From: Streptomyces viridochromogenes
GTDB taxonomy: Bacteria; Actinomycetota; Actinomycetes; Streptomycetales; Streptomycetaceae
Direction: 5' to 3'
Length of the DNA: 31,693 nucleotides
Assembly: GCF_001270495.1 (NCBI RefSeq)
Contig: NZ_LGUR01000263.1
Location: 1-31,693 of the forward strand
The notes below the pieces were generated by a model, which had not been told where the DNA came from, made no database searches, and saw nothing but the letters and a program-made list of their open reading frames with translations. Shown one piece after another: positions 7,835 to 15,005 of this stretch; position 1 is the stretch's first letter; every line of letters begins with the position of its first letter. The translations under genes were made by a program, and so were the position numbers.

Positions 7835-8248
7835 GGAGGGGATCTTTCGCTCTGTTGTGATGTGTGAGGTGACTGTCGTGTCTGCGGTGGTGATCGTGTC
7901 TGTTTCGCGGCGTGAAGCTTCGTTCATGGCCGCCCCCCGTTGTTATTAGTCGGTCGGAACCCAGTGTTGCCCCACGGGCGTCAATCCGCAGGGATTTCGC
8001 AGCACCGCTTTCTCACAGGTTGATGACGCATCGCGGGCGCGGGCGGTTCATCCCAACTCCACTGTCACTTCGGATGGTTCGCAGTGGTCGGATGGGGCTA
8101 GTCCGGGTGGCCCGGAGGTATTGCGGGGCTCGTTCGAGCGTATTGTCGCTCGTGCGAGCGAAATCATTGCGTGTTCGCGCGGCTCGATTTCCTGTTGTGC
8201 GATACGAGCCCAATCCCGCGGTGAACGGCATCCCACCGCGAACAGCGG
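7835..8248. other. Non-coding stretch with CGCTCG dyads
   Basis: No convincing gene lies here; the open frames have poor composition. The notable structure is TCGCTCG-TG-CGAGCGA (8146-8161), a perfect 16-base palindrome, preceded by another CGAGCG at 8135-8140, giving three alternating CGAGCG/CGCTCG blocks that look like a repressor site. It could regulate the minus-strand DUF5999 gene, although it is about 300 bases from that start. Confidence 0.5.
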
Positions 8249-8284
8249 CGTACCCCGCCGCCCGGAACGGGGCGGCGGGGTACG
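8249..8284 (-). terminator. 15-bp GC stem hairpin after 8306-8908
   Basis: CGTACCCCGCCGCCC (8249-8263), loop GGAACG, GGGCGGCGGGGTACG (8270-8284): a perfect 15-pair stem starting 21 bases downstream of the stop codon of the minus-strand gene. Confidence 0.8.
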
Positions 8285-8305
8285 AGGCACCCGCGCGGTG
8301 CGCCG

Positions 8306-8908
8306 TCAGGCGGGGGAACCGAGCAGGGGAGGCAGAGGCGGCAGCGGGGCCGGCGTCGCACGATGGGTCAGCACCGGGAGCAGCTCGGCGACCCGGAGCG
8401 GCAGGTGGGCCGCGATACCGGGCGGGGCCGGGGCCAGCGGCACGAGGATGTCCGTGGCCGCGGGGTGGCCGGTGGCGGCGTCCGCGGTGCAGTCGCCGTG
8501 CAGCCACAGGGTGAGCATGTAGAGGCCGGGGAACGACAGCAGGCGCGGCTGATAGGGCTGGCCTATCGTCTCGGCCTGCTGTAGTGCCCGCTCGGTGGAG
8601 GCGATGTAGGGGCCCTCGAAGAAGTGCGAGAACGCCCAGCCGTCGGGCGTCAGCCGGGTCTCCGCCGCGGCCACCGCGCGTTCCCCGCAGCGGATCAGGA
8701 AGCGCCAGCCGGTCAGCCGGGTCGCGGTCACGCCCGCCGGGGTGAGCTCGTCCAGGACGTGCACGGGCAGTGGGAGTTCGGGTGTGGCGGGCCCCTGGGC
8801 GGCACGCAGGGTGGGCGTTCGGGCCTCACGTACCGCGGTGGGCGAGCCGAGGGCGGTGAGGACGGAGCGAAGTGCGGGCGCGGGAGCCGGGGGAACATGC
8901 AGCGGCAT
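8306..8908 (-). CDS. Conserved hypothetical protein
   Basis: A 200-residue soluble protein I do not recognise. A proline/alanine-rich N-terminus (MPLHVPPAPAPALRSV) leads into a folded middle (LPVHVLDELTPAGVTATRLTGWRFLIRCGERAVAAAETRLTPDGW in outline, then SHFFEGPYIASTERALQQAE, PRLLSFPGLYMLTLWLHGD) and ends in a proline-rich tail. There is no signal peptide or membrane segment. The start at 8908 is supported by GAGAGG ahead of the ATG; the frame continues open upstream, but that part is arginine/proline-rich and unlike coding sequence. It is flanked by a strong terminator and a long intergenic region, so it is transcribed alone. Aromatic conservation in the middle suggests a real protein of unknown role. 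Confidence 0.7.
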   Translation of the reverse strand: MPLHVPPAPAPALRSVLTALGSPTAVREARTPTLRAAQGPATPELPLPVHVLDELTPAGVTATRLTGWRFLIRCGERAVAAAETRLTPDGWAFSHFFEGPYIASTERALQQAETIGQPYQPRLLSFPGLYMLTLWLHGDCTADAATGHPAATDILVPLAPAPPGIAAHLPLRVAELLPVLTHRATPAPLPPLPPLLGSPA

Positions 8909-9467
8909 GGTGGGTCGCCTCTCATTCGGAGAGCCGGTGGCGCGAGGGCGTGGCGGGGGCGGACAGCGCTGTCTGCTCACGGAGGTCAGAGAGGCGGGGG
9001 CCGGGTCGGGAAGCGCGAGGGGGGTGAGCGGGGCCTGCCGCACGTCACGTGACGGCAGGTCCTGGGACCGTGGGCGCCAACCCTCTGCCTTGATTGCGGA
9101 GTTTATACGACGAGTGTTCAGACGATGTTTCATCTAGCCGATTTCGGTGCACCCGGCAAGGGTTCATTCGGCCGGTGATATGTGGGAATCGTCCCGAGTG
9201 CCGACCGATCATACGGCGATGACCTCGAAAAATACCCCGGGTGCGGTCGGCCAATTCTCGTCGGCGTTTTTCACGAGTTCGTGAGGAGCTCGCAACTGCG
9301 CCGTGCTCCATGCCTGGTGAATGTGCCGCCGGTCACGTCCGACAGCGTAGTGGGTGACGGGCCGAGGCGGGACGTTATCGATCGCTTCGGCTGGGCATCA
9401 TCCCACCTGACCCGGGAGACCGGCGGCCGCCGTTACTCGGTCCGCCCATCCGAGGAGGGAAGCTTCG
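8909..9467. other. Divergent intergenic region with nested palindromes
   Basis: About 560 bases separate two divergent genes and I see no gene in them. The part from about 9080 to 9280 is clearly richer in A+T than its surroundings (for example GAGTTTATACGACG and TCGAAAAATACC). Three structured sites stand out: CGTCACGTGACG (9043-9054), overlapped by CCTGCCG (9034-9040) pairing with CGGCAGG (9053-9059), and TCACGA-GT-TCGTGA (9271-9284). These are candidate operators; promoters for both genes should lie here but I cannot assign them. Confidence 0.5.
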
Positions 9468-10985
9468 ATGGGGGAGAAGGTCGTGGCAGGTCGGTTCGAT
9501 CTGTCCGATCGCCAGCACTACCGCGAGAAGCTGCGGCGGTGTCTGACGGGCCTGGAGCGGCTGCTGGAGGAGAAGCGGTTCGACCGCCCCAAGAACCTCA
9601 TGGGGCTGGAGATCGAATTGAATCTCACCGGCGCCGACGGCATGCCGAAAATGTTGAACATGCAGGTGCTGGAGCGGATCGCGAGCCGAGATTTCCAAAC
9701 AGAACTCGCCATGTTCAACCTGGAAGTGAACATAGCTCCACACCGCCTTCAGGGGCGGGTATTCGACCAGCTCGCGGAGGAACTCCGTACGTCATTGGCA
9801 TATGCCGACCGAAAAGCCGGTGAGCTCGACGCGGGAATCGTGATGATCGGCATTCTGCCGACGCTCGACCGGGACGACCTGGTCTCCTCGAATCTCTCCG
9901 CCGTCGACCGCTACACCCTCCTCAACGACCAGATCGTGGCCGCCCGCGGCGAGGACTTCACGCTCGACATCGACGGCGTGGAGCATCTGACGTGCACCTC
10001 GGGGTCCATTGCCCCCGAGGCCGCCTGCACCTCCGTGCAACTGCACCTCCAGGTCACCCCGGGCCGCTTCGCCGACGTCTGGAACGCGGCCCAGGCGGTC
10101 GCCGCCGCGCAGGTCGCCGTCGGCGCCAACTCGCCGTTCCTCTTCGGGCGCGAGCTGTGGCGGGAGTCGCGCCCACCGCTGTTCCAGCAGTCCACCGACA
10201 CCCGCCCGCCCGAGCTCCAGGCCCAGGGCGTGCGGCCGCGGACCTGGTTCGGGGAGCGGTGGATCACCTCGGCGTACGACCTCTTCGAGGAGAACCTGCG
10301 GTTCTTCCCCGCCCTGCTGCCGATCTGCGACGACGAGGACCCGCTCGACGTCCTGGACGCCGGCGGCACACCGTCGCTCGCCGAACTCGTCCTGCACAAC
10401 GGCACCGTGTACCGCTGGAACCGGCCGGTCTACGGCATCGCCGACGGCGTCCCGCACCTGCGCGTCGAAAACCGCGTCCTGCCCGCCGGACCGACCATCA
10501 CGGACGTCATGGCCAACACGGCCTTCTACTACGGCGTCGTCCGTGCCCTCGCCGAGGAGTCACGGCCCGTGTGGGCCCGGCTGCCCTTCGAGGCGGCGGC
10601 CGCCAACTTCGACGCGGCGTGCAAGCACGGCATCGACGCACGGCTGCGCTGGCCGCGGCGCGGACGGTACGGCGGCACGACGGAGGTCGACGCGGTGAGC
10701 CTCGTCCGCGACGAACTCCTGCCGCTGGCCGAGGCCGGCCTGGACGCGTGGGGCGTCGAGCGCGCCGACCGGGACCTCTACCTCGGCGTCATCGAGGAGC
10801 GGTGCCGCAGGCGCATGAACGGCGCGTCCTGGCAGGCGGCCACCTTCCACCAGGGACTGGAGGCGGGCCTGAGCCGGGACGCTGCCCTGGCGGCCACGAC
10901 CCGCCGGTACCGCGAGCTGATGCACCGCGGGGATCCGGTCCACACCTGGCCCGTGGGGTTGCTGGAGCCTGTGCCGCTGGGGTGA
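9468..10985 (+). CDS. Glutamate-cysteine ligase family (GCS2-type) enzyme
   Basis: A 505-residue protein of the carboxylate-amine ligase/GCS2 superfamily, whose members join glutamate to an amine using ATP. The N-terminal glutamate-binding signature is GLEIELNL (46-53), followed by FNLEVNIAPH (about 83-92), LLNDQIVAARGEDFTLDI, the long stretch LHLQVTP near 195-201 and RWPRRGRYGG late in the protein. The start at 9468 is fixed by GAGGAGGGA (9452-9460). It stands alone, without the egtB-D genes that accompany the ergothioneine-pathway EgtA or the mycothiol genes, so its amine substrate is unknown. It is longer than the roughly 370-400 residues of YbdK/EgtA proteins. The family call is good, the reaction is inferred. 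Confidence 0.8.
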   Translation: MGEKVVAGRFDLSDRQHYREKLRRCLTGLERLLEEKRFDRPKNLMGLEIELNLTGADGMPKMLNMQVLERIASRDFQTELAMFNLEVNIAPHRLQGRVFDQLAEELRTSLAYADRKAGELDAGIVMIGILPTLDRDDLVSSNLSAVDRYTLLNDQIVAARGEDFTLDIDGVEHLTCTSGSIAPEAACTSVQLHLQVTPGRFADVWNAAQAVAAAQVAVGANSPFLFGRELWRESRPPLFQQSTDTRPPELQAQGVRPRTWFGERWITSAYDLFEENLRFFPALLPICDDEDPLDVLDAGGTPSLAELVLHNGTVYRWNRPVYGIADGVPHLRVENRVLPAGPTITDVMANTAFYYGVVRALAEESRPVWARLPFEAAAANFDAACKHGIDARLRWPRRGRYGGTTEVDAVSLVRDELLPLAEAGLDAWGVERADRDLYLGVIEERCRRRMNGASWQAATFHQGLEAGLSRDAALAATTRRYRELMHRGDPVHTWPVGLLEPVPLG

Positions 10986-11022
10986 CGGCTCGCAGGCCGG
11001 TGGGCGGCAGAGGGCGAAACGC

Positions 11023-11040
11023 CGGGGTCGGTCAGCCCCG
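11023..11040. terminator. Weak hairpin after the ligase gene
   Basis: CGGGG, 8-base loop, CCCCG, located 38 bases after the stop codon at 10985. The stem is short, so termination here is uncertain. Confidence 0.3.
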
Positions 11041-11071
11041 TCGGCCAGGGCGACCGTACGACGGCGTGTCC

Positions 11072-11116
11072 GTCGACGGGGGCCGCGTCGACGGGGGCCG
11101 CGTCGACGGGGGTCGC
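11072..11116. repeat. Three tandem 15-bp repeats
   Basis: Three consecutive copies of GTCGACGGGGGCCGC, the last with one change (GTCGACGGGGGTCGC), with a related degenerate piece just before. They lie in the 281-base gap between the ligase and the CPBP protease gene. Each copy carries a GTCGAC site. The copy number is likely to vary between strains. Confidence 0.85.
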
Positions 11117-11266
11117 CGGCGCCCGCCCCATACTGATCGGGCAAGCTGTGACGTCCCATGACGGTGGTGCCCGCCCTGTTGCCCTGCTGAACCCCGTGCC
11201 GGAGTCCGGCCGTATGGCAGGCAAGGGAGCGGTACGACCCGTACGGAGACTCAACTGGAGGCAGGT

Positions 11267-12067
11267 GTGCAGGGCGAGGCAGGCCCCATGGCCGAATCTT
11301 TTCCGCACGAGCGGCCCTCACGGCGGATCTTCCGCGATGAGACGCTGCTCGTTCTGGGGCTTTCCCTCGGTGCGAGTGGCGTGTCCGCCCTGATCAGTTT
11401 TGTCGGTTCGGTCACCAAACCGGGTGGCCTCAAGGACCAGGCGGCCACGCTCAACGCCTCGGCCGCGCCGGGCCGCCCCTGGCTGGATCTCGCCTGGCAG
11501 CTGTTCGGGATCACCACCGCCCTGATCCCCGTCGCGCTCGTCGCGCACTTCCTGCTGCGCGAGGGGCAGAGCCTGCGCACCCTCGGCTTCGACCGGACCC
11601 GGCCCTGGCCGGACCTCGGCCGGGGAGCGGCGATCGCGGCGGTGATCGGCAGCACCGGAATCGCCTTCTACCTGGCCGCCCGCGGGCTCGGCTTCAACCT
11701 CACCGTGGTGCCCGAGGCGCTGCCCGACGTGTGGTGGAAGTACCCGGTGCTGATCCTGTCGGCGATGCAGAACGCGATCCTCGAAGAGGTGATCGTGGTC
11801 GGCTATCTGCTGCGCCGCCTGGGCCAGTTGGGCTGGACGCCCGGCACCGCACTGGTGGCCAGTTCCGTACTGCGCGGCTCCTACCACCTCTACCAGGGCA
11901 TCGGCGGCTTCCTCGGCAACATGGCGATGGGCGTGGTGTTCGTCTATCTGTACCGACGCTGGGGCCGCGTGGGCCCGTTGGTCGTGGCGCATTCCCTGCT
12001 CGACATAGGGGCGTTCGTGGGGTACGCGCTGCTGGCCGGGAAGGTGGGTTGGCTGCCGACGGCGTGA
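11267..12067 (+). CDS. CPBP family intramembrane metalloprotease
   Basis: A 266-residue polytopic membrane protein of the CAAX-processing/bacteriocin-processing (CPBP, Abi) family. The conserved block 1 is EEVIVVGYLLRR (EE at 173-174), block 2 has RGSYHLYQGIGGFLGN (H207), and the last motif is VVAHSLLDIG (H242); these residues form the metal site in this family. Several hydrophobic stretches (about 27-48, 75-97, 120-140, 158-172, 193-202, 214-230, 245-258) fit seven to eight membrane helices. A GTG start at 11267 has GGAGG five bases upstream; an ATG at 11288 is an alternative. The natural substrate is unknown; in bacteria members process peptides or give self-immunity. It converges with the PhzF-like gene 38 bases away. 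Confidence 0.85.
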   Translation: MQGEAGPMAESFPHERPSRRIFRDETLLVLGLSLGASGVSALISFVGSVTKPGGLKDQAATLNASAAPGRPWLDLAWQLFGITTALIPVALVAHFLLREGQSLRTLGFDRTRPWPDLGRGAAIAAVIGSTGIAFYLAARGLGFNLTVVPEALPDVWWKYPVLILSAMQNAILEEVIVVGYLLRRLGQLGWTPGTALVASSVLRGSYHLYQGIGGFLGNMAMGVVFVYLYRRWGRVGPLVVAHSLLDIGAFVGYALLAGKVGWLPTA

Positions 12068-12105
12068 GCCTCTTCGAGGGGCCGCCTGCCCGCCGGGCGC
12101 GAGCT

Positions 12106-12915
12106 CTAGGCGATCAGCTCTCCGTCGATGACGGTCACCGCGCGGCCGCTCAGCAGCGTGCGGTCGCCGCGCAGCTCCGTGCGGACGCGACCGGAGCGGG
12201 GGGAGGCCTGGAGGCCGGTGAGTTCGGCCCTGCCGAGGCGCTCGGACCAGAAGGGGGCGAGGGCCGTGTGGGCGCTGCCGGTGACCGGGTCCTCGTCGAT
12301 GCCGACGTTCGGGAAGAAGCAACGGGACACGAAGTCGTAGCCCCGGGCCGGGTCCTCGGCGCGGGCGGTGGCGATGATGCCGCGCTCCGAGTAGGAGCCG
12401 AGAGCCCTGTGGTCGGGGGACAGGGCGCGGACCGTCTTCTCGTCGCCGAGTTCGAGGAGCAGGTCGCCGACGTTCGGGCCGGTGTCGAAGGCGACCCGCG
12501 CTTCGGCACCGAGGGCCTCCGTGACGCCCTCCGGGACCTCGACCGGCGTGAGCGGTGCGGTCGGGAAGTCGAGGGTGAGGGAGCCGTCCTCGCGGGGCGT
12601 GGCCACGAGCACGCCGCTGCGCGTGGCGAACCGTACGGGTCCCTCGTGGGCGCCGGTGCTGTGCAGCACATGGGCCGTGGCGAGCGTGGCGTGCCCGCAC
12701 ATCGCGACCTCGGCGACCGGCGTGAACCACCGCAACGCCCAGTCCGCCGCACCGCCTTCGGGCAGCCGGTGCGCGAACGCCGTCTCGGCGTGGTTGACCT
12801 CCCTGGCCACGTTCCGGAGCCAGTCGTCCGCCGGGAAGGCGTCGAGCAGCAGGACCCCGGCCGGGTTGCCGGCGAAGGGACGGTCGGTGAAGGCGTCGAC
12901 GATTCGAATCCGCAT
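12106..12915 (-). CDS. PhzF family phenazine biosynthesis-like isomerase/epimerase
   Basis: A 269-residue PhzF-fold protein (two diaminopimelate-epimerase-like halves). Landmarks are FAGNPAGV (14-21), the catalytic glutamate in NHAETAF (E44), RWFTPVAEVAMCGHATLA, GPNVGDLLLE, and the second-half signature FFPNVGIDEDPVTGSAH. The DPVTGSAH and MCGHATLA loops bind the substrate carboxylate in this family. No other phenazine genes are nearby, so it is one of the many stand-alone PhzF proteins with unknown substrate. The start at 12915 matches the family start MRIRIVDAFTDRPF and has no ribosome site; a TAGCGT -10 box ends 7 bases upstream, so the mRNA is probably leaderless. The frame is open further upstream, but that part is the remnant described separately. 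Confidence 0.88.
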   Translation of the reverse strand: MRIRIVDAFTDRPFAGNPAGVLLLDAFPADDWLRNVAREVNHAETAFAHRLPEGGAADWALRWFTPVAEVAMCGHATLATAHVLHSTGAHEGPVRFATRSGVLVATPREDGSLTLDFPTAPLTPVEVPEGVTEALGAEARVAFDTGPNVGDLLLELGDEKTVRALSPDHRALGSYSERGIIATARAEDPARGYDFVSRCFFPNVGIDEDPVTGSAHTALAPFWSERLGRAELTGLQASPRSGRVRTELRGDRTLLSGRAVTVIDGELIA

Positions 12916-12922
12916 GACGTCG

Positions 12923-12928
12923 ACGCTA
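12923..12928 (-). promoter_or_regulatory. -10 box of a leaderless PhzF transcript
   Basis: TAGCGT on the minus strand, 7 bases before the ATG. A TTGGTC lies 19 bases further upstream as a poor -35. Distance and missing ribosome site imply transcription starts at the A of the start codon. Confidence 0.45.
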
Positions 12929-13082
12929 GGGGTGCGGGGGCCGGGACGACCAAGGCCAATTCGGGGGTGCTGGACCGATTTCGGGTCGAGGCGGCGCAGG
13001 CCGTCGCGCCCTGTCGCCCACTCCTGCGGCGGAGTATGTCGCGGCATGTGTCGGGGTGCTTGCCGGGAGGTTTGCCGGGGCG

Positions 13083-13230
13083 TGGTGATGGCGTGGTCGA
13101 TCGCCGAGGCGACGTCCTGAGCGACATGAGTGGGCCGGAAGGAGTCGCCGGTCCAGTCGCGTCCGTCCGCCACCCACACGCTGCGCAGCCCGAGTGCGTC
13201 GGCGCCGAGAAGGCATACCGCCAATGCAAG
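13083..13230 (-). pseudogene. Possible C-terminal remnant of a HAD-type hydrolase
   Basis: Between the phosphotransferase and PhzF genes the minus strand reads LLGADALGLRSVWVADGRDW and then GDSFRPTHVAQDVASAIDHA, which looks like the last part of a haloacid-dehalogenase-type phosphatase (GA-ALGL-xVWV-DGR, then RPxHV-xDVA). No N-terminal half with the DxD motif is present upstream, where the phosphotransferase gene ends directly. Downstream the frame becomes Arg/Pro-rich and runs into the PhzF start. The call rests on resemblance only. Confidence 0.35.
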
Positions 13231-13270
13231 GCGATGCTCTTGTGAGTCTGTCCTCGAACATCCGGGCCGG

Positions 13271-14071
13271 TCAGTTCAGCAGGGCAGCCGTGAACGCCTT
13301 GCGGTGGTCCACCAGCCAGGTCCGCATGCGGTCCCAGCGTTCCCATCCGCCACGTTCGGCCAACGCCTGGAGATAGACGGGGTCTCCGCCGGCCACGCGG
13401 CGGGCGACGAAGGCCCGGCAGACCTCCGTGGCCTGCTCGATGACGCCGGGCAACTCGGCGCGGTCCCCCGCCGGGAGGCCGTAGCTGTCGGCAAGGATCC
13501 GCAGTCGTGCGGCCGCATCCAGCCCGGGCGGATGGAGAGCGGCCGCGGACCCGGGATCGAGCATGGGCACCCAATAGCGGGCGGTCATGGCGATGTCCCA
13601 GAGGGCACGGCCCGGGGCCGCCAAGTCGAAATCGATCAGGGCCGCGGCACGACCGTCGCGGAAGACGACGTTTTCCGGGCACACATCGTTGTGGCACAAC
13701 ATCGTTCCCCCCTCCGGGTCGGCGAGGTCCGGGGGCCACTCGGCACGGGTGTCGACCGCGACGGCCGCGCTGGTCTCATGCAGACGCCGCAGCAGGCTCC
13801 CCACCGATTCGAGGGCGGAGCTCGTCATCGCCCAGTCCGGGAACGGCGGCAGAGCCACGTCGCCAGGGATGAAAGTCAGCTGCTCACGGCCATCCGCGGG
13901 GAGACCGACAGGGGCCGGCGCCGCGTCGAAGCCGTGCTCCTTCAGCGCAAGGAGATAGGCATGCAGGGCACGCGCGTTGCGCGGTGCCGGTCGCTCCACC
14001 AACTCCCCCCGGCGCAAGACCGCCCCCGCGTTCACCATCCCGCCGACCAGGGCCTCGTCTTCAGCCGTCAT
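13271..14071 (-). CDS. Aminoglycoside phosphotransferase (APH) family protein
   Basis: A 266-residue small-molecule kinase-like protein. The catalytic loop is CHNDVCPENVVF (Brenner HxDxxxxN motif) and the metal-binding aspartate follows in ALIDFDLAAPGRALWDIA. The N-terminal lobe is short, with EQLTFIPGDV as the likely hinge region. Such proteins phosphorylate antibiotics, choline, homoserine or other alcohols; nothing nearby identifies the substrate, and resistance cannot be claimed. The start at 14071 is placed at MTAEDEALVGG; it has no ribosome site, but a TAGCGT -10 box ends 7 bases upstream, suggesting a leaderless mRNA. An in-frame start 216 bases upstream would overlap the terminator of the next gene and add Arg/Pro-rich sequence. 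Confidence 0.82.
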   Translation of the reverse strand: MTAEDEALVGGMVNAGAVLRRGELVERPAPRNARALHAYLLALKEHGFDAAPAPVGLPADGREQLTFIPGDVALPPFPDWAMTSSALESVGSLLRRLHETSAAVAVDTRAEWPPDLADPEGGTMLCHNDVCPENVVFRDGRAAALIDFDLAAPGRALWDIAMTARYWVPMLDPGSAAALHPPGLDAAARLRILADSYGLPAGDRAELPGVIEQATEVCRAFVARRVAGGDPVYLQALAERGGWERWDRMRTWLVDHRKAFTAALLN

Positions 14072-14154
14072 GAGGATCACGCTATCGCCAGATCGACCCC
14101 GCGCGGGCCGGGCCGCAGACTCGGCGATCTCGCTGCCCAAGTGGTCCCCCCAGC

Positions 14155-14180
14155 CCCTGTCATGGTTCGCCGAGACAGGG
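14155..14180 (-). terminator. Hairpin after the SUMF1-family gene
   Basis: CCCTGTC (14155-14161) pairs with GACAGGG (14174-14180) over a 12-base loop, about 20 bases after the minus-strand stop codon at 14200. The stem is short but lies in the right place. Confidence 0.45.
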
Positions 14181-14199
14181 CCTTCGCACACGACGTAGA

Positions 14200-14874
14200 T
14201 CAGCGCACGACGGAACGCGCGACGCGGAATCCCACGTCGTCGACCTGGAAAGTCGGGTGGCTGCGGCGCCGCGCGGAGGCCCGGCAACTCCAGTGCTCAT
14301 CGAACCAACCACCGCCACGGAGCACCCGGTAGGCGCCGTAGACCTCGGCGTCGTAGACGTCCCAGCACCAGTCCCAGACGTTGCCGAGCATGTCGTAAAG
14401 CCCCCACGAGTTGGGGCGTTTGCCGCCCACCTCGTGGATGCGCTCGTGCGAGTTGCCGCGGTACCAGCCGATCTCGTCGAGCTCCCCGTAGCGCGGCCCG
14501 GTCGTCCCGGCACGGCAGGCGTGCTCCCACTCGGCTTCGGTCGGCAGTCGATACCCGTCGGCGGACGCGTCCCACTCGATATCTTCGGCCTCGGCACGGA
14601 AGTGGTACGCGGGCGTGAGGCCGGCGCACCGGGACAGCGCGTTGCAGAACCGCGCCGCATCCCACCAGGAGACGCACTCGACGGGCAACTGGTCCCCAGG
14701 GGTGGTACTCGGCCGCTGGCCTGCGATCTGTGCGTACAACGCCTGGGTGACCGGGGATGCCGCGAGCTGGTAAGGCGCAAGTTCGACCGACCAACTGCGC
14801 TGTGTCCGCCGGTCCGACAGCGTCACCTGCCCCGGCGGGATGGCGATCATCTCGTTCCCCGTCAGCACGTCCAT
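14200..14874 (-). CDS. SUMF1/FGE-sulfatase-fold protein without the catalytic cysteines
   Basis: A 224-residue protein of the formylglycine-generating-enzyme fold. Seen motifs are PVECVSWWDAARFCNAL (64-80), RLPTEAEWEHACRAG (109-123), GLYDMLGNVWDWCWD (158-172), RVLRGGGWFDEHWSCR (183-198) and VGFRVAR (214-220). True FGE has a pair of active-site cysteines after the GGS(Y) motif (as in SYLCHDSYC); here the aligned positions are Asp and a shortened segment, and the only cysteine (C197) sits where non-FGE members have one. It should therefore not make formylglycine; the fold is also used for EgtB-like and carbohydrate- or nucleotide-binding roles. The ATG at 14874 has a TAGGAT box ending 9 bases upstream and no good ribosome site. 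It is divergent from the PadR gene. Confidence 0.8.
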   Translation of the reverse strand: MDVLTGNEMIAIPPGQVTLSDRRTQRSWSVELAPYQLAASPVTQALYAQIAGQRPSTTPGDQLPVECVSWWDAARFCNALSRCAGLTPAYHFRAEAEDIEWDASADGYRLPTEAEWEHACRAGTTGPRYGELDEIGWYRGNSHERIHEVGGKRPNSWGLYDMLGNVWDWCWDVYDAEVYGAYRVLRGGGWFDEHWSCRASARRRSHPTFQVDDVGFRVARSVVR

Positions 14875-14934
14875 GATCAGGAGATCCTAACGAGACCTGT
14901 CAGTGCGTCGATCACCCCTCAGTGCCGGCCGGCC

Positions 14935-14963
14935 TTGTCATGCGAACTGTTCCGATATATCGT
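14935..14963 (+). promoter_or_regulatory. Promoter of the PadR gene
   Basis: TTGTCA (14935-14940), 17-base spacer, TATCGT (14958-14963). The -10 box is the left edge of the palindromic operator, so binding there would exclude RNA polymerase. Confidence 0.45.
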
Positions 14964-14988
14964 TGACGCATCGCGACAGATCAACGAT
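14959..14988. promoter_or_regulatory. PadR autoregulatory operator
   Basis: ATCGTTGA (14959-14966) and TCAACGAT (14981-14988) form a perfect inverted repeat with a 14-base spacer. The spacer contains TCGCGA (14971-14976), whose centre of symmetry is exactly that of the outer arms (14973.5). It overlaps the -10 box and transcription start and ends 17 bases before the PadR start codon, so autorepression is the simple reading; the divergent SUMF1-family gene may also be affected. Confidence 0.75.
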
Positions 14989-15005
14989 GGAATGGAGTGA
15001 TTGCG

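Noticed and set aside
11072..11116. Tandem repeats as a CRISPR or replication origin iteron array
   Set aside because: Only three contiguous 15-base units, no spacers and no replication gene nearby.
11318..12730. Minus-strand open frame across the CPBP and PhzF genes
   Set aside because: It overlaps two well-supported genes and shows only Arg/Gly/Pro/His-rich sequence.
12106..12915. Part of a phenazine biosynthesis cluster
   Set aside because: No other phz genes are present; stand-alone PhzF homologues are common.
13271..14071. Antibiotic resistance gene
   Set aside because: The APH fold is shared by many kinases of ordinary metabolites; nothing nearby identifies an aminoglycoside as substrate.
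14200..14874. Formylglycine-generating enzyme for a sulfatase
   Set aside because: The catalytic cysteine pair is absent and no sulfatase gene is nearby.
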